Below are positions 1 through 11,512 of a DNA stretch of 64,000 nucleotides, piece after piece. Where the stretch lies: contig UWYS01000009.1 in the NCBI GenBank assembly GCA_900291925.1, forward strand, positions 186,001-250,000. The letters are read 5' to 3'. Origin of the DNA: Thecaphora thlaspeos. Taxonomy: Eukaryota > Basidiomycota > Ustilaginomycetes > Urocystidales > Glomosporiaceae. The stretch's first letter is position 1; every line of letters begins with the position of its first letter. The notes beneath the pieces are model-generated. The model ran no database searches and was not told the origin of the DNA. It worked only from the letters and a program-made list of their open reading frames with translations. The translations under genes and the position numbers were made by a program.

Positions 1-106
1 CACTCACCCTCCTCCTCTGTACCCGTCCCGCGAGGTGCACACCTCCAACACCCCCCCACGCCAAATATTTGTTCGACTGCGTCATCCACGCACGGACGCC
101 GGCAAG

Positions 107-1851
107 ATGGTCAACTCGACCTACACACCCGAGCACAACCTCGTCACACAGGCGATGGTCGATGGCGAGCTGACCGACGTCATCTACAACCTCGGCGACA
201 TGGCGTGGGTCATTGTCGCGACCGGCCTCGTCCTCCTCATGATCCCTGGCGTCGGCTTCTTTTACTCGGGACTCCTTCGCAAGAAGTCGGCCGTGAGCAT
301 GCTCTGGATGGCTATGGTCCTCACGGCCATCGTGTCGTTCGAGTGGTTCTTCTGGGGCTTCTCGCTCGCTTTTTCCACCACCACAGAGAACCCCTATATC
401 GGCGTGAGTAACCACGCGTCTTTTTCTCCGTTGGGACGCAGCGAGACAGAGAGGGTCTCAACATCTTCCACTGCGATGCCTCGCAAGGTCTTGGCCTCTT
501 TGACGCTGAAGATCAGCCCTTTTTTCTTCCGCTTCCCTTGCGCTCTCCCACCCTCGCCTGCCACCTTTTCCCACTCTCTCGTTGTCCGCCATACGCCCAC
601 CTCTACGCACAGAACCTCGACAACTTCGGCCTCATGAACGTCGACATCGGCCCATCGACCGGAGGCGCCGTCATCCCGCAGCTTCTCTACTGTGTCTATC
701 AGCTGATGTTCGCAGCCATCACCGTGGTCATCGCGTGCGGAGCCTTCGCCGACCGCGCACGTCTGGGGCCCATCATGCTGTTCGCCTTCTGCTGGACGAC
801 CGTCGTCTACAACCCCATCGCATACTGGACCTGGAACGTCGGTCGTGGCTGGTCCAGCAAGCTGGGCGGCCTCGACTTCGCCGGTGGAACCCCTGTGCAC
901 GTGAGTGAATGCAGATGCGAGAGGCTCTTGATGCGATCTGCGGCCATCTGACATCGCCTCGCAACTGTCTCGCCTCGCTCCTTTTGATCTCAACAGATCT
1001 CCAGCGGCACCGCAGCTCTGGCCATCTCGATCTTTCTTGGAAAGAGGAAGGGCTACGGCACTGAATCGCTCGCCTACCGCCCTCACAACGTCAGCTACGT
1101 CGTCCTGGGCACCGTCTTCCTCTGGGTCGGCTGGTTTGGCTTCAACGGTGGTTCGGCGCTCGGTGCCAATCTGCGAGCGGTTCAGGCGATCATAGTTACG
1201 CACGTGGCCGCCTCTGTGGGCGGGATCACCTGGATGTGCTGGGACTACCGGCTGGAGAGGAAGTGGTCTGCGGTCGGCTTCTGCTCTGGCGCCATCTCGG
1301 GTCTCGTTGCCATCACTCCTGCCTCGGGCTACGTCGGTACGCCGGCGGCGGTCGCGTTCGGCTTCCTGGGTGGAACGACTTGCAACTGGTCGACGGGTCT
1401 CAAGAACTGGCTGGGCTACGACGACGCGCTCGACATCTTTGCTGCGCACGGCGTCGGTGGAATCGTGGGCAACCTGCTCACGGCTCTGTTTGCCGATTCT
1501 CGTGTTGCATCGTTCGACGGCTCGGAGCAGGCGCCTCTGGGCTGGATCAACCACGAGTGGATCGCACTCGCAAAGCAGCTGGCCGATTCAGCCTCGGGCT
1601 TCGGCTGGTCGTTTGCCGTGACGATGATCCTCCTCTTTGCCATCGACCGCATCCCCTACTGCCACTTTAGGGCGAGCGAGGAGGACGAGGCTTTGGGCAT
1701 CGACCTCGCCCAGGTCGGAGAGGAGGCTTACTACGTCCCCATCCCCTCGGATATCGCCGCGGAACAGCACACCCAGATCATCTCCAACGTACAGGAGCAC
1801 ATGTCGCCGTCGCACAGCGAAAAGGACCTCTCGGCGCACCCGTCGCACTAA
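107..1851 (+). CDS. Ammonium transporter (Amt/MEP family)
   Basis: Plasma-membrane ammonium uptake channel of the Amt/MEP/Rh family. Three exons (107-403, 613-900, 997-1851) close in phase 0 and give 479 residues, a normal fungal Mep length. The sequence shows multiple membrane segments, the early GVGFFYSGLLRKKSA signature, the DFAGGTPVH motif (His195, immediately before intron 2) and AAHGVGG (His346). These two histidines correspond to the twin-His pair that lines the conduction pore. The C-terminal cytoplasmic tail is short, acidic and Ser/His-rich; in this family the tail regulates opening. An in-frame ATG lies upstream at 35, but conservation begins at 107, so that start was chosen. The gene converges with the oxidase gene to the right. 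Whether it is a Mep2-type sensor or a plain Mep1/3-type transporter cannot be settled from sequence alone. Confidence 0.95.
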
Positions 1852-2634
1852 AGAGCGCACGTCGCTTGCCTTTTTTCGTGTTCCTGGTCGCTACCTTTCC
1901 GCGTCATCGCATTCATTCTTTTTACTCTTTCTCTGTATATCCAATCGCCCCCTTTGTCTCGCCCGCAAGGGGCGTCTCTGCCCTCATTCTGCAATACCAA
2001 GGCTTTCCAGCACAAAGAGTTGTTCCGCCATCAGTCCGAGCAGCGCAATGGTCACGCTTCCTATGAAGAATTCTGGCTCTCACCTAAGCGCGCGCGTTGA
2101 AGTGGCAAAGCGCATTACCTCGGGAGATATTTCAAGAGCAGCGATAGATATGATGTTGGCAAACGGAATGCTGAGTACCTCAATCCCCCGTGGTTCCGCC
2201 ATCCTGCTCTTCTCTGTATTCCATCCCTTGAGCAAAGACTAGCCGAGGCAGGGCTAATCGGAGCTGGGCTGATGGCTCCACAAACATGACAGCAACACAT
2301 AAGGCACGGGCAGCGTTCAGAGCGTCGTGCTGCATAGGTGCTGAGAAGTTGAACACTACGCATTGATTCTTCGCTGCGGCTTTTTCGACGCAAGCTAGAA
2401 GTTCGAGACAAACGAATGTTTTTTAGCTTCAAGAGAGACGTGAACGAGAGTGTAAAGCTGAGAACGAGACTTAACAGGAGACGGAAAGAACATTCGTAGA
2501 CGCGCACTACGCGTGTCCAAGTTGCCCGGGGCGGACGAGACAGTTAACAATGGCCGAGACAGGGATGGAACTTCAGTACGAGCCTCGAAGGCTATAAATG
2601 CTTGAGCACCCCGGTTGTCCACAGCTTTCGGCTC
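1852..2634. other. Convergent intergenic region
   Basis: This holds the 3' regions of two converging genes (ammonium transporter and multicopper oxidase). It has somewhat lower GC than the genes. Short open frames on both strands resemble nothing I recognise. Confidence 0.5.
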
Positions 2635-5524
2635 TCAGGGAATGTCGATCTGGTTGAGAGAGGCCTCATCAGTAGGGCAGAGGTCCAGGACCGAGGCCGG
2701 GAACGGCAGGTCCTCGAGAGCACCAGGATGCACCACAACGGCGCCCATGAAGCCCGCTGCTAGATGAAATGCTATGTGGCAGTGCAGGGCTTTTCGTCCA
2801 AACGGTAGAGGCAAGAAACGGGACAAAGTCAATGATGAGGCGTTTAGCTTCCACAGTGTCGTCGTGAGATCAAGGTAGCGTGGACTCACGCCAGACGCCA
2901 GGATTGTCCGAGAAGAAACGCAGCACCAGCCAGCTCTTCTGCGGCACGACGATCGTATCGCGACGCGGCGGGTTGATGGTGTCAAACTCCATCGTCTGCC
3001 ACTGCTCGATCGTCATATTACCGCTGCCGCGGCCGATGATGTGGCTCTCGACGCCGTGCAGGTGCATGGGGTGGTCGATCTGTTCCACATAATTTGTTCG
3101 TTCGGACACGGAAAAAAAAGAGGGGTGAGGGCGATGAGCGTCAGAGTCGTGTCGGGAGACAAGCACAGTGTGGGGAAAGGGGATGTGGCGCGGTTACCAC
3201 GGCGAGAGAGTGAAACACGGGCTGGATACGAACCACGTCCGTGTTCTGTAAGATCAGATCGCCGACCCAGACATCATCGGCAAATGTCCAGGATGAGATG
3301 TAACGGGGATCAATCGATCCGCCTCGGTGGACGGTGTTCAAGAGCGGGTTATTGACGTAGTCGACAAACGTCGTCCCATTCATGAAAAATCGGCCGACCT
3401 GCTGCGTCCGGCTGAGATTCATGAAGCCGAAGCCGGTGATGAACCTGCCGACCTGTTGAATTGCCGTTAACAACGTCACGTATGGCGAAACGAGGCAGGT
3501 CAGCAGTGCCACGGCATAGCTGTCCCTCTTCGTGTGTGCGTCTTAGGAAGCGAGTCTACGTACAGCATCTGGGTTCTTGTTGTCGGGGACTGATCGCGGG
3601 ATGAGCGGGGTAAGCATGTCATCCCTGTTCAAAGTGACAGAATCAAGTCAGGGTATCGTCAGCTAAAGCGACCTAAAGTACTATTGACGCGTTCCCCCGT
3701 CCGGCCGACACTCACGAGAGATCGACGCATGAGTTCTCGCTCTGCAGATGCCTCCAGTCGTGAGGCTTCGGAGGGAGAACCTCATCCTCAGGCCTGTGCT
3801 TGTACTGCAGCGTGAGGTTCCCAGTAGGGTCGAGCGTGTCGTCGACGACGGCGAAGCACTCCGTCTGAATAAAGGAACGCAGCAGGAAGGAACTGCGCGT
3901 GGACCAGGCCGGCAGGCAGTCACACGAACGAGCCATGGATCAGCGACGGTATGCATTGGGCATGCCTTTGGACATGAAGCGAGGGTTGTCTATAGCCAGG
4001 AACTCACTCTCCGCACTTGCCCTGATCCATCGTCACCAGAGCGTCGTAGCGCTGTCCGTTGTGCAACGGAACTCGATGAACCTCTCGCCTGATTATCGGA
4101 GTACCATCGATTGCGATGATTTGCAGCGTGTGGCGATCGATCGACACGTAATTAAATGCGTGCGAACCTGCGTGCAAGGCGGAAGTGTGGCAAGGGGTCG
4201 ATGGTACAACAAAAGTCAATCAATCAGATCAACTAAGAGCTTCGGCAGCCGACAAGTGCGGACAAGTAAAGGAGGTAAAGAGCAGGGGAGGTGAGGTGAA
4301 GGCGGAAGACTTACCTGCATTAATGATGCGGAGCCTATAGGTCTTTCCGGGCTCGACATCTTTGGTGGGTGTCTTGAGCTGTGCGCAGCGCGACTGGTGT
4401 TCGGCCTTGGAGCAACTGAGGGCGGGTGCAACACGTAGCACCGAAAATGTAATTCTCAACGTGGGTCAGATAATTTGGATCGCTCCGACTGCACGCCGCC
4501 GACCCGTGATGACGGGGCCTCTCGATGGGAACGGACGTTGCGCCATCGCCGCCGCCGTCTACAAGACTCACTCATAGACTCCGCGGCCGTTGATCAGGGC
4601 CGACTGCGGGCTAGGAGCCCCCTGAGACCCTTTGTAACCCGCGGGCGAGAGCATCTCCTTGGCAATTCTGTCGGCCCAGTCGTGGTAGTTGTCGGCCAGG
4701 AGCAGGACAAGCTCCTCGTCGTAGTCCTGCCCCTGCTTGTACGGATCGTTGGGCGAGTGCACGATGAGGGCTCCGTACAGGCCGTCCGTGTACTGGACCG
4801 CGGCGTGCGAGTGGTACCAGTAGGTACCGAACTGACACTCGACCTTGAAGCGGTACTCGAAGCTGCCACCCGCCGGAATCGGGCACTGCGAGAAGCCCGA
4901 GATGCCGTCCATGTAGGGCGTCGAGTTCTGGAATATGCCATGCCAGTGAATGCTGGTGCCCACGTCCATCTGATTCTTGATGCGGACGATGACCGTGTCG
5001 CCCTCGTTGCACTCGATGGTCGGACCCGGGGCCTGGCCGTTGATCATAATCTGGCGTTTCTGTTCCGGAGTTCACGGGCAAAATCGAGGAGGGCTAGATC
5101 GACGCTGTCAGCCTGCGCGCCGCGCTCCACATGCTACAATGTCGTCCACATCCTCAGGCGTCGCGCGAATGGCGACACTTACTGCAAAACCGTCGGGCGC
5201 ACCATCGCCGTAGTGGATGGTCCAGTCGAACACCTTCGTACGAGAATCGTGCCTCTCGATCTCGTCGGGGGCGGAAGCTCTCACCTCGCCGAAGGTGTTG
5301 GCGTTGAGCAGTCTTCCGAGGCCGACATCGAGGTCCGCGTTCGGATCAGGACCAGGTTTGTTCTGACGGAGCTCATCTATATGGTGGGACGAGGCATTGA
5401 CTCGCAGCTGGGCCACCAGTGGTCGAGGTCCCGGCTTTTCGGCGGGCCTCGCCTCGCCCAGGCCAACCAGGGCCATGCTGGCGAGGAGTATCGAGAAGCA
5501 AAGCAGGGGAACCGCGGGCCTCAT
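2635..5524 (-). CDS. Secreted laccase-type multicopper oxidase
   Basis: Copper oxidase that couples one-electron oxidation of phenols or metals to reduction of O2 to water. Nine exons (5524-5183, 5059-4572, 4415-4315, 4167-4008, 3892-3716, 3624-3564, 3452-3198, 3079-2890, 2789-2635) close perfectly and give 642 residues. An N-terminal hydrophobic signal peptide ends near Gly-Glu-Ala at residue 25. About 90 residues of charged linker precede the first cupredoxin domain. All four copper motifs are present: HWHG (152-155), WYHSH (His197, His199), HPMHLHG (531-537) and WPLHCHIAFH (around 591-600). The residue at the type 1 axial position appears to be Phe, as in high-potential fungal laccases. 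The motif context (QCPI, GRGVYDC, NPGVWPLHCH) favours laccase over Fet3-type ferroxidase, and no C-terminal membrane anchor is seen. It is the most intron-rich gene of the window. Confidence 0.93.
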
Positions 5525-6783
5525 GCTGTCAATGCTATGGATGCAAGAATCGGGAGAGGGATGCAGAGGCAGAGTAGGAGGAGGTCTAGATGATGAGAGA
5601 AACGACGTTGAGGGGGTCGACGGTCGGGGCGACAAGGACGACCCTTTAAGTAGCACCAATTGCTGGTCGAGACGGGAGGTCGCGAGCTTCACTCAAATCA
5701 GGCAGAGGTCCGTTACCTTCACAAAGGGTCCGTAGACCCACCTCGCTGCCAGGAGATCACGTACCGTTGTCCTGCCGGCGTAGCATCCTTCGGACCAAGA
5801 TCCGGGCGCAAGCAAAGAAGCCGGATCAGTCCTTTCATCGCCAGTTCGGCTTGGCCAAGTTGCTTGAGGCCAGAAGGCTGTGGCGATACAGCTTTCCGAA
5901 TAAGGCTATGCTGGCACGTCGACGGTCAGGCTGACGAACGCTGCTGCTGCTGCTGCATTCCATTACCACCACTTTTGTCTGTCGTCGTCGGAAGGCCTCC
6001 GAAAATAAGAGCTCGGGCCTTCTCTAGCCTTTCTTTTGGCACCTCCGCGGCACGTCCCGATGGGGAGACAAGGAACTCCGGTGGGACCGTCAGCCACGCC
6101 CATATCACGAGTTAAAAGAAGTGGGAGTGTCCGTGGTTGTTTCACATTGTTTTGTCGCAGGGTCACGCTGCGCCATCACATATATCATTTTTATATCTCG
6201 GTGGCGGACGGTGCTCCCTTTGCAGCGCATCACTCAGAGGGATATCCATCTGCCAACGGCGAGGGGAGGGCTGCATCTCCGGACCTCGAATGTGAGCGAG
6301 CGGCGGCCGACAACCGGCAGAGCCCAAGGAGCTGTTTCCAATGCAGTGGCGTCGGGTACCGCTAGACTAGACGGAAGGACCGTATCGATGTCGGTGCGGG
6401 GCTACCTAGTCCTGTACACCATGCTGCCTGCGTATGGCCACCTAGTCGGCCCTATCAAAAGCCGGAGTAATAGTGATATAGGACATCCATACTCGGTGGG
6501 CAGAGATAAGCGACCTTTTGTTCACTAATCACCCTTCGAGATGAGGTGGATGGGGCATAGAGGGCGAGAGGGAAATGGTGGATCACGCTGCAGTCTCCCA
6601 AAGGCGCGTCTCGGAACTCAAGCCAAGCAAGGCCCGCCAAAAGAAAAAGCCCGGAAGCTCAGGCTCCACCGGAAGTTTGATGCTTTGACGCAGGTGGGCG
6701 GGCGGTCCGTGTACTGCGTAAAAAGGGCTGTCATGCACCGTGGGCCAAGGCGGAGTAAATTCGCTCAAAGTGGGATGGCACCG
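5525..6783. promoter_or_regulatory. Upstream region of the oxidase gene
   Basis: About 1.26 kb between the start of the oxidase gene (reading left) and the end of the methyltransferase gene. It presumably carries the oxidase promoter. A TATA-like stretch reads GCTACTTAAAGG on the minus strand near 5643-5654, about 120 bp before the ATG. No gene was recognised. Confidence 0.3.
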
Positions 6784-9083
6784 CTATCTCGGAGCACATG
6801 CGACGATGTAGGCTGCAGACGAAGTGGGAGGCGAGGATGTGATGGTCGGAAACGAGGCCGTCAAGGCGTCAGGCATGTCTTATCACACTGCGCGGCGCAG
6901 CGAACAATACCTAGCTCTGGGCTGTCTCGTTCAAACGTCCACGGAGCAATGTCGGTACTCACTCCCAAAGGACCGGTCGGCGAAGAGCTTCTCCCCCTTC
7001 TGAAGGGCTCGGTAGAACGTCTTGTTTCGTTCGGCTGCTTCCGTCCGTCGCATCAGGTCGGCCATCCCTTCGAGGCCGTCATTGCGCTCATCGCCGTGGC
7101 CATTGGCACCGCTGCCTCCCGTGCCCTCGCTGGCGTCAACTTTCAGCGAAGGCGGGCACGAGATGGCGCCATCGCAGTCGCCGGAGGCATCGGGTTCATC
7201 TGCGGCGTCTTCCGGAAGAGCAAAGATCCTCACGCGCACGAACCCCACTTCCTCCATGGCCTCGGTCAGCTGCAGGTCAGATACGATGACGGGTGAGGGG
7301 AGGAGGACGAAAGGAGTCAGCTGCCGTCTGACAACGTGTGCAGTAGTAGAGAAATGGTCTCGACCAGCCTGGCCTGCTGGCTGACTGCATTGTACCAGGC
7401 CTGGAAACACAAGAGTGTGCCTCACACCCACCTCTTTCAAGCTCCAGAGTCGGAAATCGTACGAGGCGTAACGGAGCCATGACCCTGTTATTAAGTTCAC
7501 AGCGAGGCGGTGCAAGGAGGTCAGAGCGCATTCCGTCGGTCGACGAGCACAGCTCTCTTGCCCAGGTACGTACCATCCGAGTACCTGAACCGCAGGGTCA
7601 ACTTGAAGCGATTGGTCGCATAGTCGACCGGCCCATCTTCCCTCCAGTACTCAAAGCCTCCATACGCCACGCCCGTTCGCACCATCTTCAGCTTGCCTCG
7701 AGGCCGTCCGGTCCGGATGCCGACGCTTTGCGTTCCGAGTGCGGCCGTGGCTTCGGGCGCCCGGTCTTCGGCTGGCACGATCGGCCTCGGTCTACCGCCG
7801 CTGTCCATGTCGAAGCCGGCCTCATCCTGGAACAGGGCCCAAGCCTCGTCCTGGTCCGGATAGTAGTTGTCGCCGTCGGGCGGGCCGCCGAACATGTCGT
7901 TGATGAAGACGCCTGTCCTCGGCCGCAAGGAGCGAAGCGCCATCCGCAGGTAGCTGAGCAGCGTCTCGCGGGAGTGCAAATAGGCCAGTGCATAATTCGG
8001 CGCGGCGAGAATGTCCGGCGGCTCCAGGGCCATACCGTCGCTGGCAGAAGCAGCATCCGACGATGGCAGTGGCAGCGGCAGGTCCAGGACGTCGCTATGG
8101 AGCAGCGTCAGCCGCGGCAACCGCCTCTGTCCCTCTAGCGAAGCACCTGTTTCGCCAGAGGAGCCAGGCTCGGACCTCTTGCCGTTTATTCGCTTGGAGA
8201 GCTTCTTGGCCTCTTTATCAAGCTTCTTGGCGAGCTTCCTGTCGAATCGCTCCGTCGCGGCGCCAGGGGCCCAGGTGTCGGATCGCGCCGTCAGCGGTTC
8301 GACCACGGCGGGCACTTCGTCTACCAGCGCAGCGTCCGCAAACCCATTTGCGGTCACACCTTGCTGCAGAGCAATCCTCCGAGTCCCTTCGATGCTGGAT
8401 CCAGCTAGCTTGGCGAACCTCGGACTCTGGAGCAGGTTGACCTTCTCCGAGCCCAGCCGCCTGTGGGTGTGCGAGAGGGCGTCGAGGTCGATATCGACTC
8501 CCTGTGCCCGATTCCGCGGGTCGAGCGCCAGCCATGTCGATGCTATGATTGCTGTGTTGTGCCACGAGGGTTAAGAGCAGGGCCAAGAGCCGGGCGATGG
8601 GAGGTCATCACATCCGTCGGAGTCAGTCGAGCGCTCCGGAGGCCTCCCTTTCGCAAGCCCGGTGTCAGGCAGCAGCAACTCACCAGTGCTGCAGAAGTCC
8701 TCTCGGAGAACACGAGCGTGGAAGCGGTCGCTATCGTCGAACTGAGCCTGGGAGTAGAGGCTGTCGTAGTTGGAGCATTCGATGACGGGGGCCTGTACGG
8801 CCTCTTCATAGCATCGCAGGACAGGGGCGGTGGCGGCCATGGGCGCTCTCGTCCCCTTTATAGACGAGGTCAGCGATGTGGGCGGAGGCGAGGAGGACGA
8901 TGAGAAAGAGGAAGGGGACAAGGAAGCGCCGATGCTTTGCTGCCGGTTCTCGGTGGACGGCTTGAGCATCGAGTCGGGCGTGGCCTCCGCGAAAGGGTCC
9001 GGCGCCATATCTTGTAGTTCGGAGCCTTTCGTCTGTGATGGATGGTTGGATTGTCGGGACTCTACTGGCTGGACGGAGGGCAC
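6784..9083 (-). CDS. Class I SAM-dependent methyltransferase, substrate unknown
   Basis: Five exons (9083-8684, 8551-7574, 7484-7432, 7269-6963, 6812-6784) give 588 residues. The joined protein has the layout of a SAM methyltransferase family seen in bacteria and fungi: a Tyr-rich entry motif (CSNYDSLYSQAQ), LREDFCSTG as SAM-binding motif I completed across intron 1, GVDIDLDAL as the acidic motif II loop, FINDMFGG as the post-IV strand, then RFRYSDGSW, YDFRLWSL and GFVRVRIF near the end. The last coding exon is only 29 nt (TYIVACAPR), but it restores the YIV ending typical of the family and keeps phase. A Lys-rich insert and Ser-rich stretches make the protein longer than bacterial relatives. 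Any of several N-terminal Met residues could be the start; the first was taken. The methylated substrate cannot be inferred. Confidence 0.82.
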
Positions 9084-9354
9084 AGCAGCGATTCTCCCCA
9101 GACCGAGCAGCGGCGGAGCCTTCTAGGGCCGTCTTCGAAACGATCCGAGGCTAGGAGGTGCCGGTGGTGTGGTTGAACGAAAGAGGGTGATGGGAGGCTA
9201 AGGGTCGGGGCGATTTTCGGCTGGTCCGAGGGTTCTTCTCTCCTTTTTGCATTTTTTTTTTCAATTTTTTTTTGTACATTTTGTAATTCGCTGTCTGCTT
9301 TCTCGTCAAAAAAGTAACTTAACCTATGACCTGGTAACCAGCAGAGACGCATGT

Positions 9355-9390
<36 letters not shown>

Positions 9391-9740
9391 TTTCGTTTGT
9401 AATCTGCACCGTGGCCGTTCGCAGATCATTGCTATGAGGGTGGCTCTAGAGCCGATATTGTGGCTGGAAGGAAAGGAGCTGGTCTCAAGATGACTTCGGC
9501 CCTCCCTTCACACGTTGGTCTTGATGTCGAGCGCGTCCTTGTATGCAACGTCGACACCACGACGCCAAACGAGAAAGCGGCTTCCGTAAACTTGCGTGAG
9601 AGCGAGGCAAATGGTAACCTAAATGTACCTCTGTGCATAGGCTGGGATCTCGTGGAGGATTTATCAAAATCACACGGAAGGCTTGCGTATGGGCCGCGAC
9701 GGGTGTAAGGAAACAAAACAAATCGTTCGGAAACCCTCCC
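9084..9740. other. Intergenic region with AT microsatellite
   Basis: Upstream region of the methyltransferase gene, followed by the 3' flank of the derlin gene. It contains poly-T tracts around 9250-9285 and an uninterrupted (AT)15 run at 9357-9386. No gene recognised. Confidence 0.55.
9357..9386. repeat. (AT)15 microsatellite
   Basis: Thirty bases of perfect AT dinucleotide repeat in the methyltransferase-derlin intergenic region. Confidence 0.97.
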
Positions 9741-11155
9741 TCAGTTCCCCAGCTTCCTGCCCGTCTCACCCCATCGATAACCCTGCGAACGCTCCTCCTT
9801 CACCTTTTCCTCCTCGGACGAGTCCGGCGTCGGGGCCTTCCTCCTCTTCTCGGCAACTCTGCCGCCCGAGCTCGAGTGGTCCTCCTCTCCGTCGTCGTTC
9901 GCCGCACCACTTCTGTCTCTCAGCTGCTCGAATCCAACCACATGGCTTTGACCCGATCCTGCCGCCGTCCTCCTCACCGCCGCGGTAGCAGAGGGATTGG
10001 ACGCGCGTGCGTTGATGGAGCTCGATGCGGTAGCGTTGGAGCCCGTGCCCGCTGTTTGCGGCTTGGACGCCATTGAGCTCGAGGGAGCAGCAGATGAAGA
10101 TGAGGAGGACGTAGAGGCGGCGGCTGCTTGGTTGCGGCCGACGATGGAACTTGCTTGCTGCGAGCGCAACCTCCGTTCGGCCGCTGCCAGCATCGCCTCC
10201 CGATCCGGACCTGTTCCAGCGCTGGCCGAGCTGGCCCCCGGCCTTCTCCAACTCAGCAGCCCGTTGACGCCGACAGCGGGCGACGAGCGTCGGATCGATG
10301 TCCGCAGCCCAGGGCCTTGCTGCCTTGCGCCCCCATCGCCTAGCCTCTGCCCTGTCGTCGCGGCGTTCCACGCAGAACCGTAGGCGGTCCTCCTTCCTTG
10401 TCGGTCGCCGATGTTCTGTCCGGCCATGGTTGGGTCCTGACTGTCCGGCAGCAAGCTCCTGAGGAAGGTCGGCGTCCCGAGCAGACGTGGTCCACGTCCG
10501 CCGTTGCTGGCGGGCCAGAGCTCGGCGAGCAGCCAGTAGAGGTGCGCCGAGATGATTCCGGTGGCCGACTGGATCATCAGGCCCGGTCCGCCCCGGACAA
10601 GGTCGAGGAAGAGGTAGGCATACGGGAGCCAGGGGGCGGGGATTGTGATGAAGCCGAAGAAGGAGACGCGGCCGTCTGGGTTGGTGCGCGCCCACAGGTA
10701 GGTGAGGGCATTGAGCATCGGGCTGAAGAGAACGGGCGATTTGAGCGGGTAGTTTGTGGCGAGGATTGCGGCGCCCATGATCAGCAGGCTCCAGACGTAG
10801 TCGGCGGTGCGGCGGGCAAAGTGGGACAACTCGAGGTCGGACGAGTTGCGGCTGCGGTGGGAGAGGCAAAGCGACGGGGTGGTGAGTCTGAGATCGCGAG
10901 TCCGGCCTGAGTTGTCCAGAACGCCGACAAGGCCACTTACAAAAGCAGAAATGAGTCAAAGAGGAACGGCAGGCCCTGTCCGCCGAAGAAAAAGGCGGTG
11001 AGGATGCGATGAAGCTCGTACCTGCGCATGATGATGGGCCAGCTGAGCATGATCCTGTAGGGCGTCATGAGGGCGAGCATACATGGGAGGGTGACGAGCC
11101 CGACGGCTCCGAGGAGCGTCCTGGTGACGGGCGGGATCTTGCGTATCTCGTCCAT
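9741..11155 (-). CDS. Derlin family protein (Dfm1-like)
   Basis: Rhomboid-pseudoprotease-like ER membrane protein used in ER-associated degradation. Two exons (11155-10941, 10851-9741) give 441 residues. The N-terminal 200 residues are the derlin fold: MDEIRKIPPVTRTLL, an early hydrophobic segment, RRYELHRILTAFFFGG, LARFLFD-type segments, then FGFITIPAPWLPYAYL, with several membrane spans. The tail is about 200 residues of Ser/Ala-rich low complexity, much longer than in human derlins. It carries two SHP-like Cdc48/p97-binding motifs: TTGQRLGDGG (minus strand, within 10338-10370) and RWGETGRKLGN at the extreme C terminus. Yeast Dfm1 also has two SHP boxes, so Dfm1 is the better analogue than Der1. 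The gene is divergent from the DcpS gene with 357 bp between the two start codons. Confidence 0.92.
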
Positions 11156-11512
11156 GGCGAGCGAAAGCTGAGGGCGAAGAAAGGGCAGATGCGAGGGAGC
11201 GTGAGGAGGCGATGGTGATGGTGGGGGGTGACGAGATGCTCCTTTGCGGCCAGCCTGCTCTGCCGGACGCTGCACGCTGGCCTGCTGCACGCACCCACGC
11301 ACCTGACGCTGTCTGCCGACGTGGCGTCTCGGAAGGCGGCGCCGCCCCGACCAAGAAGCAAAACGCACGACGCACGACGAAGCACAAATTGGAGGCAGCT
11401 GGCCCGTTCGCACGTTCCCTCAAGTCTTGCTCCTCACCTCATCCTCCCTCTCCAGCTACCATGACCTCCTCCTCCTCCTCCTATTCTCCAGCTCTCGCCA
11501 GTCCCGATAGCC
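11156..11512. promoter_or_regulatory. Shared divergent promoter (derlin / DcpS)
   Basis: The 357 bp between two divergent start codons must hold both promoters. It is CT-rich on the DcpS sense strand with short CTC runs near 11460. No defined binding site was identified. Confidence 0.45.

Noticed and set aside
394..1554. Long minus-strand open frame opposite the ammonium transporter gene
   Set aside because: It is an antisense shadow of GC-rich coding sequence, Arg/Asp-rich and without family resemblance.
2635..9083. Oxidase and methyltransferase neighbours as part of a biosynthetic cluster
   Set aside because: No core synthase, transporter or cluster regulator is nearby, and the other neighbours are housekeeping genes.
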